Assembly: GCA_035935115.1 (NCBI GenBank) | Contig: DASYXK010000013.1 | Coordinates: forward strand, 1 to 37,779 | Direction of reading: 5' to 3' | Length of the DNA: 37,779 nt | Source of the DNA: TA-20 sp035935115 | GTDB taxonomy: Archaea > Thermoproteota > Nitrososphaeria > Nitrososphaerales > Nitrosopumilaceae | Shown here: one piece after another, positions 9,144-18,276 of the stretch | Layout of the letters: every line of letters starts with the position of its first letter | Numbering within the stretch: the first letter of the stretch is position 1 | Notes under the pieces: model-generated | Told to the model about the DNA's origin: nothing | The model's database searches: none | Seen by the model: the letters and a program-made list of their open reading frames with translations, nothing else | Position numbers and translations under genes: made by a program

Positions 9144-10601
9144 CTATGGAAAGGCAGTAGCTCTTGCAAGATGCAAATCAAGATCTGAAATTTTTATTCT
9201 TTCTTGACTCATAGAATCACGTAATCTAATAGTGACAGTTTGATCTTGGAGTGTCTGATGATCAACAGTGATGGCAAATGGTGCACCAATTTCATCCAAT
9301 CTCCTATATCTTCTTCCTATGGCTCCTGAGTGATCCAAAAATGTGTCATATTTTGTCCTAAGATGAGAAAAAATCTCTTCTGTCTTTTCAGCAAGACCAT
9401 CTTTTTTTACAAGCGAGAGTATGCCAACATGAACAGGAGCAAGATATGGCTTTAAAGAAAGAACAACTCTTTCATTTTCTTTATCATCACGAAAACTATG
9501 TTCTAAAATGGTGTAAAGACTTCTATCTATACCCATTGAAAGTTCAAAAACATGTGGGAGTACTTTTACTTCATCATCAAGTACCTCGAATTTCTCCTTA
9601 CTTGTATTAGCATGACTTTTCAAATCATAATCTGACCTATAATTACACGCAACAAGTTCAAGCCAACCTGTAGTAGTTTCAACTTCAAAATCAAATGCAA
9701 CTGATGCATAAAACGCCTTTTCCTTATCACCAAGTTTTCTAAACCTGCTTTTTGTTACATCAATTCCTGTTTTTTGATAAAACTCTAGCAATAAACCAAG
9801 ATAATACGCAACAAGCTTGTTTGGTAAAATTCCAGCGTCCAGAGCTTGTTTGCAAGTCATAGTTTTGATATTGTCTTCAACCATGATTCTGATTTCGGTA
9901 TTTTCAACCTCAGAAAATTTTTCAAGATTATCTAGTTTGTTTGGATTACAAAAGACTTCGATTTCTGCCTGATAAAATTCCCTCAATCTTAAAAGACTCT
10001 GTCTTGGAGAAATTTCATTTCTAAAGCTCTTTCCAATTTGGGCTATTCCTATTGGCAATTTGCCACGCATTGTTTTGAAAAGTCTTGGGAAATCAACAAA
10101 AATGGATTGGCATGTTTCTGGCCTAAGATATGCTGGTTCTGATTCAGGACCTATGCCAACCTTAAACATCATGTTGAATTTGTGAGATTTCTCAAAAGTA
10201 CCTTTGCACTTTGGACAGACAATGTTTTTTTCTAAAATCACCTTATCGAATTCGGCAAGATCTGCGCTCTCAGGCACTACAATTGAGGTAATTTCAGTAA
10301 TCAGTTTATCAGCTCTAAAGATAGATTTGCATTTCTGGCATCCTATGATAGGATCTGCAAAACTAGAAAGATGACCTGATGCCATAAAAACAGACTGTGA
10401 CATTATTTGGGAGCCATCTATTTCCATCATTCTGTCTCTTCTGACAAACTCACGTCTCCACAGCTCAACGAATTTATTTTTTAGACTAACACCAGATGGA
10501 CCATATTCCCAAAAACCAGCTTGTGCATCGGAATAAATTTCACAGCTAGGAAAATAAAACCCACGCTCTAATGCAAGCTGCATTATCTGATCATAATTCA
10601 T
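9144..10601 (-). CDS. glyS: Glycyl-tRNA synthetase (class II, alpha2 type)
   Basis: The 485-residue protein charges tRNA-Gly with glycine in the cytoplasm. The N-terminus carries the family signature (RGFYFPSCEIY, GFWEYGPSGVSLKNK). Cys pairs at 88/91 and 129/132 suggest a zinc site. Motif 2 of class II synthetases is at about 193-211 (FRNEISPR and LREFYQAE), motif 3 lies in the PHVFELSMGIDRS region, and the C-terminal anticodon-binding domain starts near LAPVHVGI. The usual RPETAQGIF segment reads RPETCQSIF here (160-168). The length is close to bacterial dimeric enzymes and shorter than many archaeal ones. The ATG start lies about 30 bases from a TATA-like box, so it may be transcribed without the upstream nfo gene as well as with it. 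Identification is secure. Confidence 0.95.
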   Translation of the reverse strand: MNYDQIMQLALERGFYFPSCEIYSDAQAGFWEYGPSGVSLKNKFVELWRREFVRRDRMMEIDGSQIMSQSVFMASGHLSSFADPIIGCQKCKSIFRADKLITEITSIVVPESADLAEFDKVILEKNIVCPKCKGTFEKSHKFNMMFKVGIGPESEPAYLRPETCQSIFVDFPRLFKTMRGKLPIGIAQIGKSFRNEISPRQSLLRLREFYQAEIEVFCNPNKLDNLEKFSEVENTEIRIMVEDNIKTMTCKQALDAGILPNKLVAYYLGLLLEFYQKTGIDVTKSRFRKLGDKEKAFYASVAFDFEVETTTGWLELVACNYRSDYDLKSHANTSKEKFEVLDDEVKVLPHVFELSMGIDRSLYTILEHSFRDDKENERVVLSLKPYLAPVHVGILSLVKKDGLAEKTEEIFSHLRTKYDTFLDHSGAIGRRYRRLDEIGAPFAITVDHQTLQDQTVTIRLRDSMSQERIKISDLDLHLARATAFP

Positions 10602-10626
10602 AACAAGTCGCTCTCTATACTCAAAT

Positions 10627-10636
10627 TCATATATAA
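10627..10636 (-). promoter_or_regulatory. TATA-like box of glyS
   Basis: Read on the minus strand, TTATATATGA lies just after the nfo stop codon and about 30 bases before the glyS ATG. No strong ribosome-binding motif lies between, which fits a leaderless or very short-leader mRNA. Confidence 0.5.
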
Positions 10637-11479
10637 TTACGCTAATTCCTTTACTTTTTTTATGTTTCCAAGATCGTCACGTCTTTCATCTATCGGTGTT
10701 TCTAAGATGATTGGAATATTTTTAGAGTTGGTAAATTTTACAACTTGTGCGAGACCAATTTCTCCAATTTGTCCTAGTCCGATATGTTCATGTCTATCAA
10801 TATTGCAACCAATCTCTCCTTTAGAGTCGTTCAAATGAACTATTTTGAGTCGCTCAAAGTCTATTGCATTTCCAAATTTTTCAAGAGTCAAGGCAGCAGC
10901 TTTTTTTGTTCTCAAATCATATCCTGCTGCAAAAGCATGACATGTGTCAAGACATACTCCGAATCTTTTTTCTGGCTTGAGTTGAAATAGTATGGATGCA
11001 AGCTGTTCAAAATCAGAGCCAACACTGTTTTTTTGTCCTGCGGTATTCTCAAGAAGTATGGTAACATCATCTGCTGTTTCTTTAGCTGCTTTTGTAAATG
11101 CTCTGACTAGTTTTTCTATCCCTTTTTTATCCCCACTCCCTTTATGGCTGCCAAGATGTGCTACAAGGTATGGAATTCCCAGTTTACTGCATCTTTTTAT
11201 CTCATCTATTAATGAATTCAAAGATTTTGCAAATGGATCATCTTCAGGAGAAGAAAGGTTTGGTAAATATGGCATGTGAGCAACAGTTGCAAATCTATCA
11301 ATCTTGCTTGCCGCAAGTTTTTCTTTAAAGCTTATAATGTCATTTTTGGAAAGTGGTTTTGCAGCCCACCCTCTTGGATTTCTTGTAAAAATCTGAAATG
11401 CTGAACAACCCATTGCTACTGCGTTATCAATTGATTTGTCTATGGAACCAGCTATGGATACATGCAAGCCAACCTGCAT
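10637..11479 (-). CDS. nfo: Endonuclease IV (AP endonuclease)
   Basis: This 280-residue enzyme cuts DNA at abasic sites in base excision repair. All nine expected metal ligands of the family are visible: H68, H108, E144, D178, H181, H215, D228, H230 and E260, in the signatures AHLGSHKG, LLENTAG, CLDTCHAFAAGYD, HLNDSKG and DRHEHIGLG. The length is typical, and the ATG start gives the conserved MQVGLHVSIAGS N-terminus. The gene is divergent from the primase genes and 35 bases ahead of glyS on the same strand. Confidence 0.96.
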   Translation of the reverse strand: MQVGLHVSIAGSIDKSIDNAVAMGCSAFQIFTRNPRGWAAKPLSKNDIISFKEKLAASKIDRFATVAHMPYLPNLSSPEDDPFAKSLNSLIDEIKRCSKLGIPYLVAHLGSHKGSGDKKGIEKLVRAFTKAAKETADDVTILLENTAGQKNSVGSDFEQLASILFQLKPEKRFGVCLDTCHAFAAGYDLRTKKAAALTLEKFGNAIDFERLKIVHLNDSKGEIGCNIDRHEHIGLGQIGEIGLAQVVKFTNSKNIPIILETPIDERRDDLGNIKKVKELA

Positions 11480-11500
11480 GCTGGTAATCTAATTGAGGAT

Positions 11501-11510
11501 AATTTAAACT
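11501..11510 (-). promoter_or_regulatory. TATA-like box of nfo
   Basis: AGTTTAAATT on the minus strand is centred about 26 bases before the nfo ATG, the archaeal spacing for a leaderless transcript. Confidence 0.55.
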
Positions 11511-11570
11511 CCTAGGGCAGATTTGAAGCAAAATAATGCCAAACAAATTCTTACCTTGAAAACATAACCA

Positions 11571-11580
11571 AATTTTTAAG
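11571..11580 (+). promoter_or_regulatory. TATA-like box of the primase operon
   Basis: AATTTTTAAG is centred about 27 bases before the GTG start of the primase large subunit. It supports that start and a leaderless mRNA. The divergent nfo box lies about 65 bases away. Confidence 0.5.
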
Positions 11581-11601
11581 GTAAAAAGAAACAAAGAAAA
11601 C

Positions 11602-12642
11602 GTGTTACAACTTGGCATAAAGGAACTTGCAAAGTATCCATTCCTAGCGGAAACCGGAGATTATCTGAGAGATAAAGGATTCAGTCTTGAACAACTATCC
11701 GATCCAGATTGGAAACCAGTGGTTGAAAAGGCATATGGCAGGATTGTTGTTGCTACCACGGGGCAAATTTATGGTGGTGATATTGAAAACCCAGATTTGG
11801 AGATTCTTTCTTTTGTTATTGCTATAATATTATTAAAATCAGTGGGGATTTCTACTCTAAACAGAAGATTCTCCCTTGCAGAAGCAAGAAGAGCAGAAAG
11901 ATATCTAGAACAAGGTCTTAATGCTTTACAAAAAGATCGTACCATATTGGAAAATCTAAAACTAAAAGAGGAATCAATTCAGTCTTCCCTGAAAATAATC
12001 CAAGATCTTTTTTCAATTATAGTAGAAATGGAAGATGACCGATTAAAAATTCGTATTGCAGACTATCTCAAACGTGCAGCTCATTTTAATGAGCGAGAAT
12101 GGAAGCTAGTAAATAGACGAGTAGAAAATGGTTATGTGTATTTATCTTCACATGAAATAGTCAGACTTGTACGAAAAGAACTCGATGTATATATAAATTC
12201 AAAAATACAATCTGTTAGTATATCATTTACTCCAGAAACATTTCGGGAACGGGTGGGTGATTTGGTTTTACTTGCAAAGAAATTTTCTACTACTGTAATT
12301 GTTTCTAGTGATTATCCTCCATGTGTCAAACATGCAATCGAGGTACTTGATAGAGGAGAAAACTTGCCGCATTCTGGAAGATTTATGCTTGCTACATATC
12401 TACTAGCAAAAGGACAAACCATAGAACAGATTGCGCCATTATTTAAAAATGCACCAGATTACAATGAACGTGTTACAAAATATCAGCTTGAACATATTTC
12501 AGGATCATCTGGTAAAGGTACAAAATATGTTTGTCCCTCATGTGAAAAACTAAAGAGTGAAAATCTATGCTTTGCTATACCAGAATGTGACGGAATTATT
12601 AATCCAGTTCAGTTTGGTACAAGGAGAAAAACAAATGCTTGA
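11602..12642 (+). CDS. priL: DNA primase large subunit (PriL)
   Basis: This 346-residue regulatory subunit of archaeal/eukaryal primase works with PriS to start RNA primers at replication forks. The N-terminal helical part includes the LRDKGF and EARRAERYLEQ motifs. The C-terminal domain has Cys at 241, 311, 314, 323 and 329, consistent with the iron-sulfur cluster of this family, which needs four. It also has the conserved GRFMLATYLLAKG helix. The start is GTG; no ATG fits the conserved N-terminus. The end overlaps priS by eight bases, so translation is probably coupled. Confidence 0.93.
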   Translation: MLQLGIKELAKYPFLAETGDYLRDKGFSLEQLSDPDWKPVVEKAYGRIVVATTGQIYGGDIENPDLEILSFVIAIILLKSVGISTLNRRFSLAEARRAERYLEQGLNALQKDRTILENLKLKEESIQSSLKIIQDLFSIIVEMEDDRLKIRIADYLKRAAHFNEREWKLVNRRVENGYVYLSSHEIVRLVRKELDVYINSKIQSVSISFTPETFRERVGDLVLLAKKFSTTVIVSSDYPPCVKHAIEVLDRGENLPHSGRFMLATYLLAKGQTIEQIAPLFKNAPDYNERVTKYQLEHISGSSGKGTKYVCPSCEKLKSENLCFAIPECDGIINPVQFGTRRKTNA

Positions 12643-13759
12643 AAAAAATGTAAACTTTGTGGAATCTGCTCTGAAAGAATATTACTTTAGTAACTTTGAG
12701 CTAATTCATGTTCCCTCTAGAACTTCAGAGCGAGAATTTGGCTATCAAAAATTTAATTCTGGCATGATTAGACATCTTACAATAAAAAATGACAAGGATT
12801 TGCATTTTTTACTTATGACGCAGATACCATCTGACGTTTATTGCTCAAATGCCTGTTACTCTTTTCCAAACCTTCCAATGTCAGAAAAGGATTGGAAAGA
12901 AGCAGAATTGATATTTGATATAGATGCAAAGGATTTGAAGCTTGATTGTAGAAAAAATCATACTTGTTTCAAATGTAACTCATGTCAAAGCATAAACGAA
13001 CAATCATCAAAATGTGTTAAATGCAATTCTGACAAATTTGATGTAATATCAGTTGCTTGCCAGAATTGTATGTCTGAAGCAAAGAAAGAGGTACAAAAAC
13101 TAGTCCAAGTTTTAACAGAAGATCTTGCAATAAATAAAGAAAAAATTCTAGTCTATTTTTCTGGAAATGAGGGATTTCATGTACATATAGAAAATTCTGA
13201 ATATCAAACCTTGGATTCTAGAGAAAGAGCAGACTTGGCAGATTATATCATATTTAATGGAGTGATACCGGAAACTCTTGGAATTAATAGGCAAAATAGT
13301 TCAAAGACATCGCTTCCCGATATTGGAGAAAAAGGTTGGCGTGGACGAGTAGCAAAAGAAATTTTTGGCTCAAAATCAAAGCGACCAAAAATTATTCAAG
13401 AGATACTTTTAGGAGGATATTCATCTTTTCAGTCAAGACTTGAAGAAATGAGACATACAATAGGTGTAAGAATAGATCCTAAGGTAACAATGGATGTTCA
13501 CAGAATCTTCAGATTAGGTGGATCTATTAACAGCAAAAGCGGCCTTTCAAAAATTCTTTGTAAGGATTTAGAAAATTTTGATCCGTTTTCTGATGCCTGT
13601 TTACTTGGTGATGAAAAAGTTGAGATTTTAGCAAATTGCCCTATCTTGTTTAAATTAAAAAATAAGAAATATGGACCATATTGTGATGAAATTATTTCTG
13701 TACCAAAACACACCGCAGTTTACATGATTTGCAAAGGACTAGCTGATGTCGCTCAATAA
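12635..13759 (+). CDS. priS: DNA primase small, catalytic subunit (PriS)
   Basis: This 374-residue catalytic primase subunit makes RNA primers. I place the start at ATG 12635, inside the end of priL. An AAGGAG motif at 12621-12626 precedes it, and MLEKNVNFVESALKEYY matches a family N-terminus. The frame is open further upstream to 12557, but those codons encode priL. The catalytic acidic pair is DID at 95-97. A Cys-rich insertion (C105, C111, C114, C117, C127, C130, C142, C145) can bind zinc and has more Cys than the single motif usual in the family. SGNEGFHVHI and the VHRIFRLGGSINSKSG segment are the nucleotide-binding signatures. Identification is secure. Confidence 0.94.
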   Translation: MLEKNVNFVESALKEYYFSNFELIHVPSRTSEREFGYQKFNSGMIRHLTIKNDKDLHFLLMTQIPSDVYCSNACYSFPNLPMSEKDWKEAELIFDIDAKDLKLDCRKNHTCFKCNSCQSINEQSSKCVKCNSDKFDVISVACQNCMSEAKKEVQKLVQVLTEDLAINKEKILVYFSGNEGFHVHIENSEYQTLDSRERADLADYIIFNGVIPETLGINRQNSSKTSLPDIGEKGWRGRVAKEIFGSKSKRPKIIQEILLGGYSSFQSRLEEMRHTIGVRIDPKVTMDVHRIFRLGGSINSKSGLSKILCKDLENFDPFSDACLLGDEKVEILANCPILFKLKNKKYGPYCDEIISVPKHTAVYMICKGLADVAQ

Positions 13760-13863
13760 TAATGAAAATTAGGCTCAATTTGCAGAAATTTATGCATTTT
13801 ACAAGATTCCATACAATCATGTCTTTCTTGGTAAGACATTAATTTGACACAAAGTAAGGAAGC

Positions 13864-16716
13864 ATGATTTTGTACAGCTCATCTACTCAAGACAATCCAC
13901 CTCCGCGTGATGCAGGAAGATACATCCGAATAGGGATTGCCGCACTTATTGGTATCATAATTTTTGTGATGGTAAGTAATCAGGCTGTAATTTTATTTAT
14001 GAATGTAAAAGAATTTGGCCACCTATTTACACAACCACTTTATTATTCTCTTCTTTCGGCTGTAATACTTGCTTCCATAGTATTAATACGAGTAAATATC
14101 AAAAATCGCTCTTCTATTGCCTGGTATAGCATTCATGCAGCAATAAATTTTTTAAAAAAAGGAAACAACTATTCTGTAACTGAAAATATACCAAGCTTTA
14201 AAGATTACAAGCTTAGTATTCCTAATTTTATAATTTGGCAAATAACTAAAGTTCTGCTCTTTGGCGCATTCTTTGCAAACCTTATGTTTGGTTTTGCAGT
14301 TTCATACATGCTACAAGGAAATGACCTTGGAGTCCAAAGCATATGGGGATTGTTTTCGTTTCCATTTACAACACCTCCCACAGATCCTTCGTATTCATTC
14401 GACAAAGTTACTCCGATGATTCCAACCCTTATTGTTTTAGTTCCACCAATACTTGCTGCAATTGGTTTACGTCTTGTACTTTATGTTGGATTACACAACA
14501 TCGTTAGAGTCATCATAAATTATGTCCAAGATGCATCAAAAGGCAAACCAAAATTCCTTGATTATATTGCAACTATAGAAGGTATAATTGGTATTGGAAT
14601 ACTTTGGGCTGGCATAAACATGTTTTTCACAGATCAAATAGATTACAACACAAAATATGCAATTGGAGGCACTCTTGTTGCAGGGTTTGCTCTAATTGCA
14701 TTTTATTTTATTGATAAATTCAAGTCCAAAGTAATCATACATCCTTCAAAACGTGACGTCTATATCAGAATACTGACACTAATTACAATTGCAGTAATTG
14801 CAGGTTCTATAATGGCTGTCAATAACAGCATTGCTGACGCAAAAAAAATAGAATATCTTGGTCCATACAAAGCTCAACAGATAGGTGTCAATAGATATCT
14901 GGGCCAGCTTGATCAAATCCAGATTACACCTCATGAAGTCAAGCAAAGTTCTTCCATTCGACCTACAGATATTCCAGATTATGTGATGCAAAATAACGCT
15001 CTTTTAAGCAAGATAAGAGTTTGGGACTCGGAAGGGGCTCTTGCAAAAATTAAACCCGAAATTGGACTCATACCATATGTAGGTTTTGAAAACAACGACA
15101 TTTTGAGATTCAATGACACGCTTTATTGGACAGCTTCAATGAAACCAATTCTTCCAACATCTGTAACTCGTGAAAATACTTGGTATAACCAACATCTTGT
15201 TTACACCCATGTTGACAACGGATTCCTGGCATTAGATGCAAGTAACGGAACAATAGTAGACAGTAGTAATCTCTTCAAACAAAGAGTGATGTATTATGGA
15301 GAGGGAGGTCTTTTTGCAGAAACATGGGCTGCATATCCAGTTAATAGAGATGGAAAGACTGCTGAACTAAACAATGCGACATATTATGGAAAAGGCGGCA
15401 TAGATGTATCTCCGCCAATAAGCCAAATTTTTGAACCAAACTTTTTCCTTTCTTATCCTACAGAACCAATCCACATTATTCGATATAGGGATATTCACGA
15501 CAGAATGCAATTATTGTATCCGTATTTCCAATACAACCTATTTGGGAAAGCTGTAGATGTTTTACCTGTTACTGACGGTAAAAGGACATACTGGCTTATT
15601 CCACTAATAGTGGGGTTTGACACAAAGAATGTCCCTTGGTCAGTAAGTAATCCCTATCTTAGGCTTGTTGGTTATGCATTAATGGATACATACGACGGTA
15701 ACGTTACTCTGATAAAAACTGGTGATGATTTCTTTACAAAAATGTTTGTCAGTGAATATGGAAATAATTTTATCGATACACCTTCATGGCTTCAGAAACA
15801 ACTTCGATATCCAGAGGCGTTATTCAATTGGAAAGTAGACATGTTTAACATATATCATGTTACAGACACTTCGACATTCATACAGGCAAAAGACTTCTAT
15901 GAAGTTCCAAATGGACTTGGAACTTATTATGTAGAGGCAAAACCGCCAGGATATGATAAAACATCATTTATCGGAATTCTTTCACTTGAATTACAAGGAT
16001 CACAGGGAAGAAACCTTGCAGGTTTTATGACTGTTCAAAATGACATTCCTAATTTGGGTAAGATGCAATTTTATCAAGTTCCCTTAGATTCTAAGACAAA
16101 GCTTCTTGGTCCATCAGCAGTAAGTGAGGCACTATCCAGGGATCCTGATTATGCTAAATTGCAAACATTACTTCGAAATCCACGACCTGGAGATAACATT
16201 CTTTACAGAATAAGTAATGACGATGTTTACTTTATTCCAGTATATACTGCGGGTTCGGGTGGAGTTGTCACACAACTTGGAACAATTGCTGCGGTTGGTG
16301 CCGCATTTGAAGGAGAGTATCATGTAGGACTGGGAAATACACCACAACAAGCCTTTGCGGCATATCTTGCTAAACTTAGTGGTGTTGCTCCGTCCAATGT
16401 TACAAGTGCCTTACAGCTAGATCATGCAAGTAGGATTGCTACACTAAGATCTGTATTAGAAGCAGATAACTTGAAAATTGTCAGTCCCACATCTATACAA
16501 TTACCGCTTTCATTTGAAGAGGGGAAGACTTCTTTCTTACAGCAATCTGATCTAGACAATACAAAGAAGCTAATCTCAACTTTCTTGAAGAACTTTGTCC
16601 AGCCAAGAAGCGACAGGATAATTTTCTGGGAAGAAAATAGCACAGTAAAGCTAGGTACAATTGTGGTTGTAGATAATGTACCAGAATTACATTATATCTC
16701 AATTGAGGTAGGTTAG
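13864..16716 (+). CDS. UPF0182 family large membrane protein
   Basis: The 950-residue protein matches the UPF0182 (COG1615) family. About seven membrane helices fill roughly residues 20-330, and a large soluble domain, probably extracytoplasmic, fills the rest. The segment QHLVYTHVDNGF (about residues 445-456) corresponds to the conserved YTHGYG-like motif of the family, and DRMQLLYPYFQY is also typical. Its biochemical function is unknown as far as I know. An AAGGAAG motif lies four bases before the ATG. The next gene starts directly at the base after its stop codon, so the two are very probably cotranscribed. Confidence 0.85.
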   Translation: MILYSSSTQDNPPPRDAGRYIRIGIAALIGIIIFVMVSNQAVILFMNVKEFGHLFTQPLYYSLLSAVILASIVLIRVNIKNRSSIAWYSIHAAINFLKKGNNYSVTENIPSFKDYKLSIPNFIIWQITKVLLFGAFFANLMFGFAVSYMLQGNDLGVQSIWGLFSFPFTTPPTDPSYSFDKVTPMIPTLIVLVPPILAAIGLRLVLYVGLHNIVRVIINYVQDASKGKPKFLDYIATIEGIIGIGILWAGINMFFTDQIDYNTKYAIGGTLVAGFALIAFYFIDKFKSKVIIHPSKRDVYIRILTLITIAVIAGSIMAVNNSIADAKKIEYLGPYKAQQIGVNRYLGQLDQIQITPHEVKQSSSIRPTDIPDYVMQNNALLSKIRVWDSEGALAKIKPEIGLIPYVGFENNDILRFNDTLYWTASMKPILPTSVTRENTWYNQHLVYTHVDNGFLALDASNGTIVDSSNLFKQRVMYYGEGGLFAETWAAYPVNRDGKTAELNNATYYGKGGIDVSPPISQIFEPNFFLSYPTEPIHIIRYRDIHDRMQLLYPYFQYNLFGKAVDVLPVTDGKRTYWLIPLIVGFDTKNVPWSVSNPYLRLVGYALMDTYDGNVTLIKTGDDFFTKMFVSEYGNNFIDTPSWLQKQLRYPEALFNWKVDMFNIYHVTDTSTFIQAKDFYEVPNGLGTYYVEAKPPGYDKTSFIGILSLELQGSQGRNLAGFMTVQNDIPNLGKMQFYQVPLDSKTKLLGPSAVSEALSRDPDYAKLQTLLRNPRPGDNILYRISNDDVYFIPVYTAGSGGVVTQLGTIAAVGAAFEGEYHVGLGNTPQQAFAAYLAKLSGVAPSNVTSALQLDHASRIATLRSVLEADNLKIVSPTSIQLPLSFEEGKTSFLQQSDLDNTKKLISTFLKNFVQPRSDRIIFWEENSTVKLGTIVVVDNVPELHYISIEVG

Positions 16717-17262
16717 TTGCTTTTAGTCGTAGATAACGGCTCTGTCTACACTAAATCACTTTTGGATTTTTTATTACGCAAAAAAATAACCTTTAACACA
16801 CTCACTTTTGATAAAGTGATTCTTTCAGAGATTCACAAATACTCGTCAATAATTCTCTCTGGAAGAACAACAAACATTGCTTTGATGAATGCCATTAACT
16901 CAAAAATAATAAGATATGCTGTTTTAGAAAAAGCCCCACTTCTTGGAATCTGTTATGGTGCAGAAATTCTTGCACTTACACTTGGAGGTACAATTAAGAA
17001 AATGGACAAATCACACAATGGAATCCAAGAAATTGAAGTCTTAAAACCAAATCCCATATGCAAGAATAAAATTAAAGTTTTTGAGAGTCATTCTTACTTG
17101 GTTTCAAAACTTGACAGTTGTTTTGAGCAAATTGCAAAATCTGACTATTGTAAATATGAAATATTCCAATATACAAACCATAAAATCTTTGGAACACAAT
17201 TTCATCCAGAAATGAGTGATGATGGAAAACTTCTTCTAGAAAAATTCATCACTATTCAATAG
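16717..17262 (+). CDS. Stand-alone class I glutamine amidotransferase
   Basis: This 181-residue glutaminase domain releases ammonia from glutamine for a partner synthase. The catalytic triad is complete: Cys79 in GICYGAEILAL, and His163 and Glu165 in GTQFHPEMS. It is closest by eye to the GuaA glutaminase domain. The window also encodes a complete two-domain GuaA at 34355-35878, so this is not needed as a GMP synthase subunit. Its oxyanion-region segment ILSGRTTN differs from the GuaA SGGPAS. The TTG start abuts the UPF0182 stop codon, with a GAGGT motif before it. The partner is unknown; possibilities include the glutaminase-less CobQ at 25504 (inference). It could also be an amidase or hydrolase of another substrate. 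Confidence 0.8.
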   Translation: MLLVVDNGSVYTKSLLDFLLRKKITFNTLTFDKVILSEIHKYSSIILSGRTTNIALMNAINSKIIRYAVLEKAPLLGICYGAEILALTLGGTIKKMDKSHNGIQEIEVLKPNPICKNKIKVFESHSYLVSKLDSCFEQIAKSDYCKYEIFQYTNHKIFGTQFHPEMSDDGKLLLEKFITIQ

Positions 17263-17293
17263 TTTTAATATTGTAAATTTATGGTGATTTATA

Positions 17294-18235
17294 ATGGAAT
17301 CTAATCACATTCTTTCATTACCAATCGTAAGGGAGGAAAACATTTGTTTGCCTCTTGTAATTACCGCTGTATCCAAGTATTGGGGAATAGATCTCCCTTT
17401 CTCGGAAGCTAAAGAGATTGCAAAAAAATATCCTAACATGAAAGGAAGCATAATGATGGAGGGAATTGAGCTTGCAGAACGACACGGACTAGCTAGTTTG
17501 ATCTTAAATTCTACAATTAAAGAATTAAAAAAATTAATTGATATGGGAATCCCACCCATAGTTATCCTTCCAGGGATACGTGATACTGTGCAACATGCAT
17601 CTCTTATTTTAGGATATGATGATATGGAAAAAACAATCTTACATTATTTTCCTGAACCTGATAAGATTGGGGCAATACCAGAAAAAAAATTTGATGAACA
17701 ATGGTCGGAAGATGATAAACTCTTACTTGTTTTAGTTCCAACAGATATACTTTCAGAAATAAATTTAGAAAATAAAAATGAAAAATCAAATAGATTGTGT
17801 TTCAATGCTGAGAAATTACGCTTACAAGGAAAATTTACAGACGCTATAACCACATTACAAAAGGCACTTGAAATAAATCAATCCAGCTCTACTGCATATT
17901 GTTTGCTTGGTGGAATGCTAAATGATCAAAATTCTTCTGATGCTGTGCAATATTATCAAAAAAGTATTGCATTAAATCCTAGGTGTTATCTTGCATATAG
18001 AGGCCTGGGTAATTTTTATCTAAAATCAAAGGATTATTCAAATGCAGAAAAATACTATACAAAAGCAATTGAAATAAATCAAAATAGATTTGGTCCAATT
18101 TATAAAAATCGTGGTTTAGTAAGACTAGAACAGAATAAAAAAATTGAAGCTAAAAATGACTTTGAAAAATACCTGGAACAAATGCCAAGTGCCTCTGACA
18201 GAACCGGGATCTTGGAAGTTTTAAAGGAATTATAG
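17294..18235 (+). CDS. C39-peptidase-like domain fused to TPR repeats
   Basis: The 313-residue protein has no signal peptide or membrane segment, so it is probably cytoplasmic. Residues about 1-155 resemble the papain-fold peptidase C39-like family. Cys18 lies in ENICLPLVITAVSKYWG, and His101 in TVQHASLILGYDD, with an acidic residue shortly after. Residues about 168-305 form three or four tetratricopeptide repeats (AITTLQKALEINQSS, AVQYYQKSIALNP, AEKYYTKAIEINQN). Such fusions can be proteases or protein-binding scaffolds, and no substrate can be named. A TATA-like GTTTTAATAT about 27 bases before the ATG suggests its own promoter, 31 bases after the amidotransferase gene. Confidence 0.75.
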   Translation: MESNHILSLPIVREENICLPLVITAVSKYWGIDLPFSEAKEIAKKYPNMKGSIMMEGIELAERHGLASLILNSTIKELKKLIDMGIPPIVILPGIRDTVQHASLILGYDDMEKTILHYFPEPDKIGAIPEKKFDEQWSEDDKLLLVLVPTDILSEINLENKNEKSNRLCFNAEKLRLQGKFTDAITTLQKALEINQSSSTAYCLLGGMLNDQNSSDAVQYYQKSIALNPRCYLAYRGLGNFYLKSKDYSNAEKYYTKAIEINQNRFGPIYKNRGLVRLEQNKKIEAKNDFEKYLEQMPSASDRTGILEVLKEL

Positions 18236-18276
18236 TATTTGGAAAGGTTTTACAATGCTTTGAAGAATAAAACAAC

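Noticed and set aside
12557..12634. Longer N-terminus for the primase small subunit
   Set aside because: Those codons overlap the Cys-bearing end of priL, and a good ribosome-binding motif precedes ATG 12635, which gives the conserved start.
16717..17262. Subunit A of a split GMP synthase
   Set aside because: The window holds a complete fused GuaA, no GuaAb gene is adjacent, and the SGGP motif is replaced.
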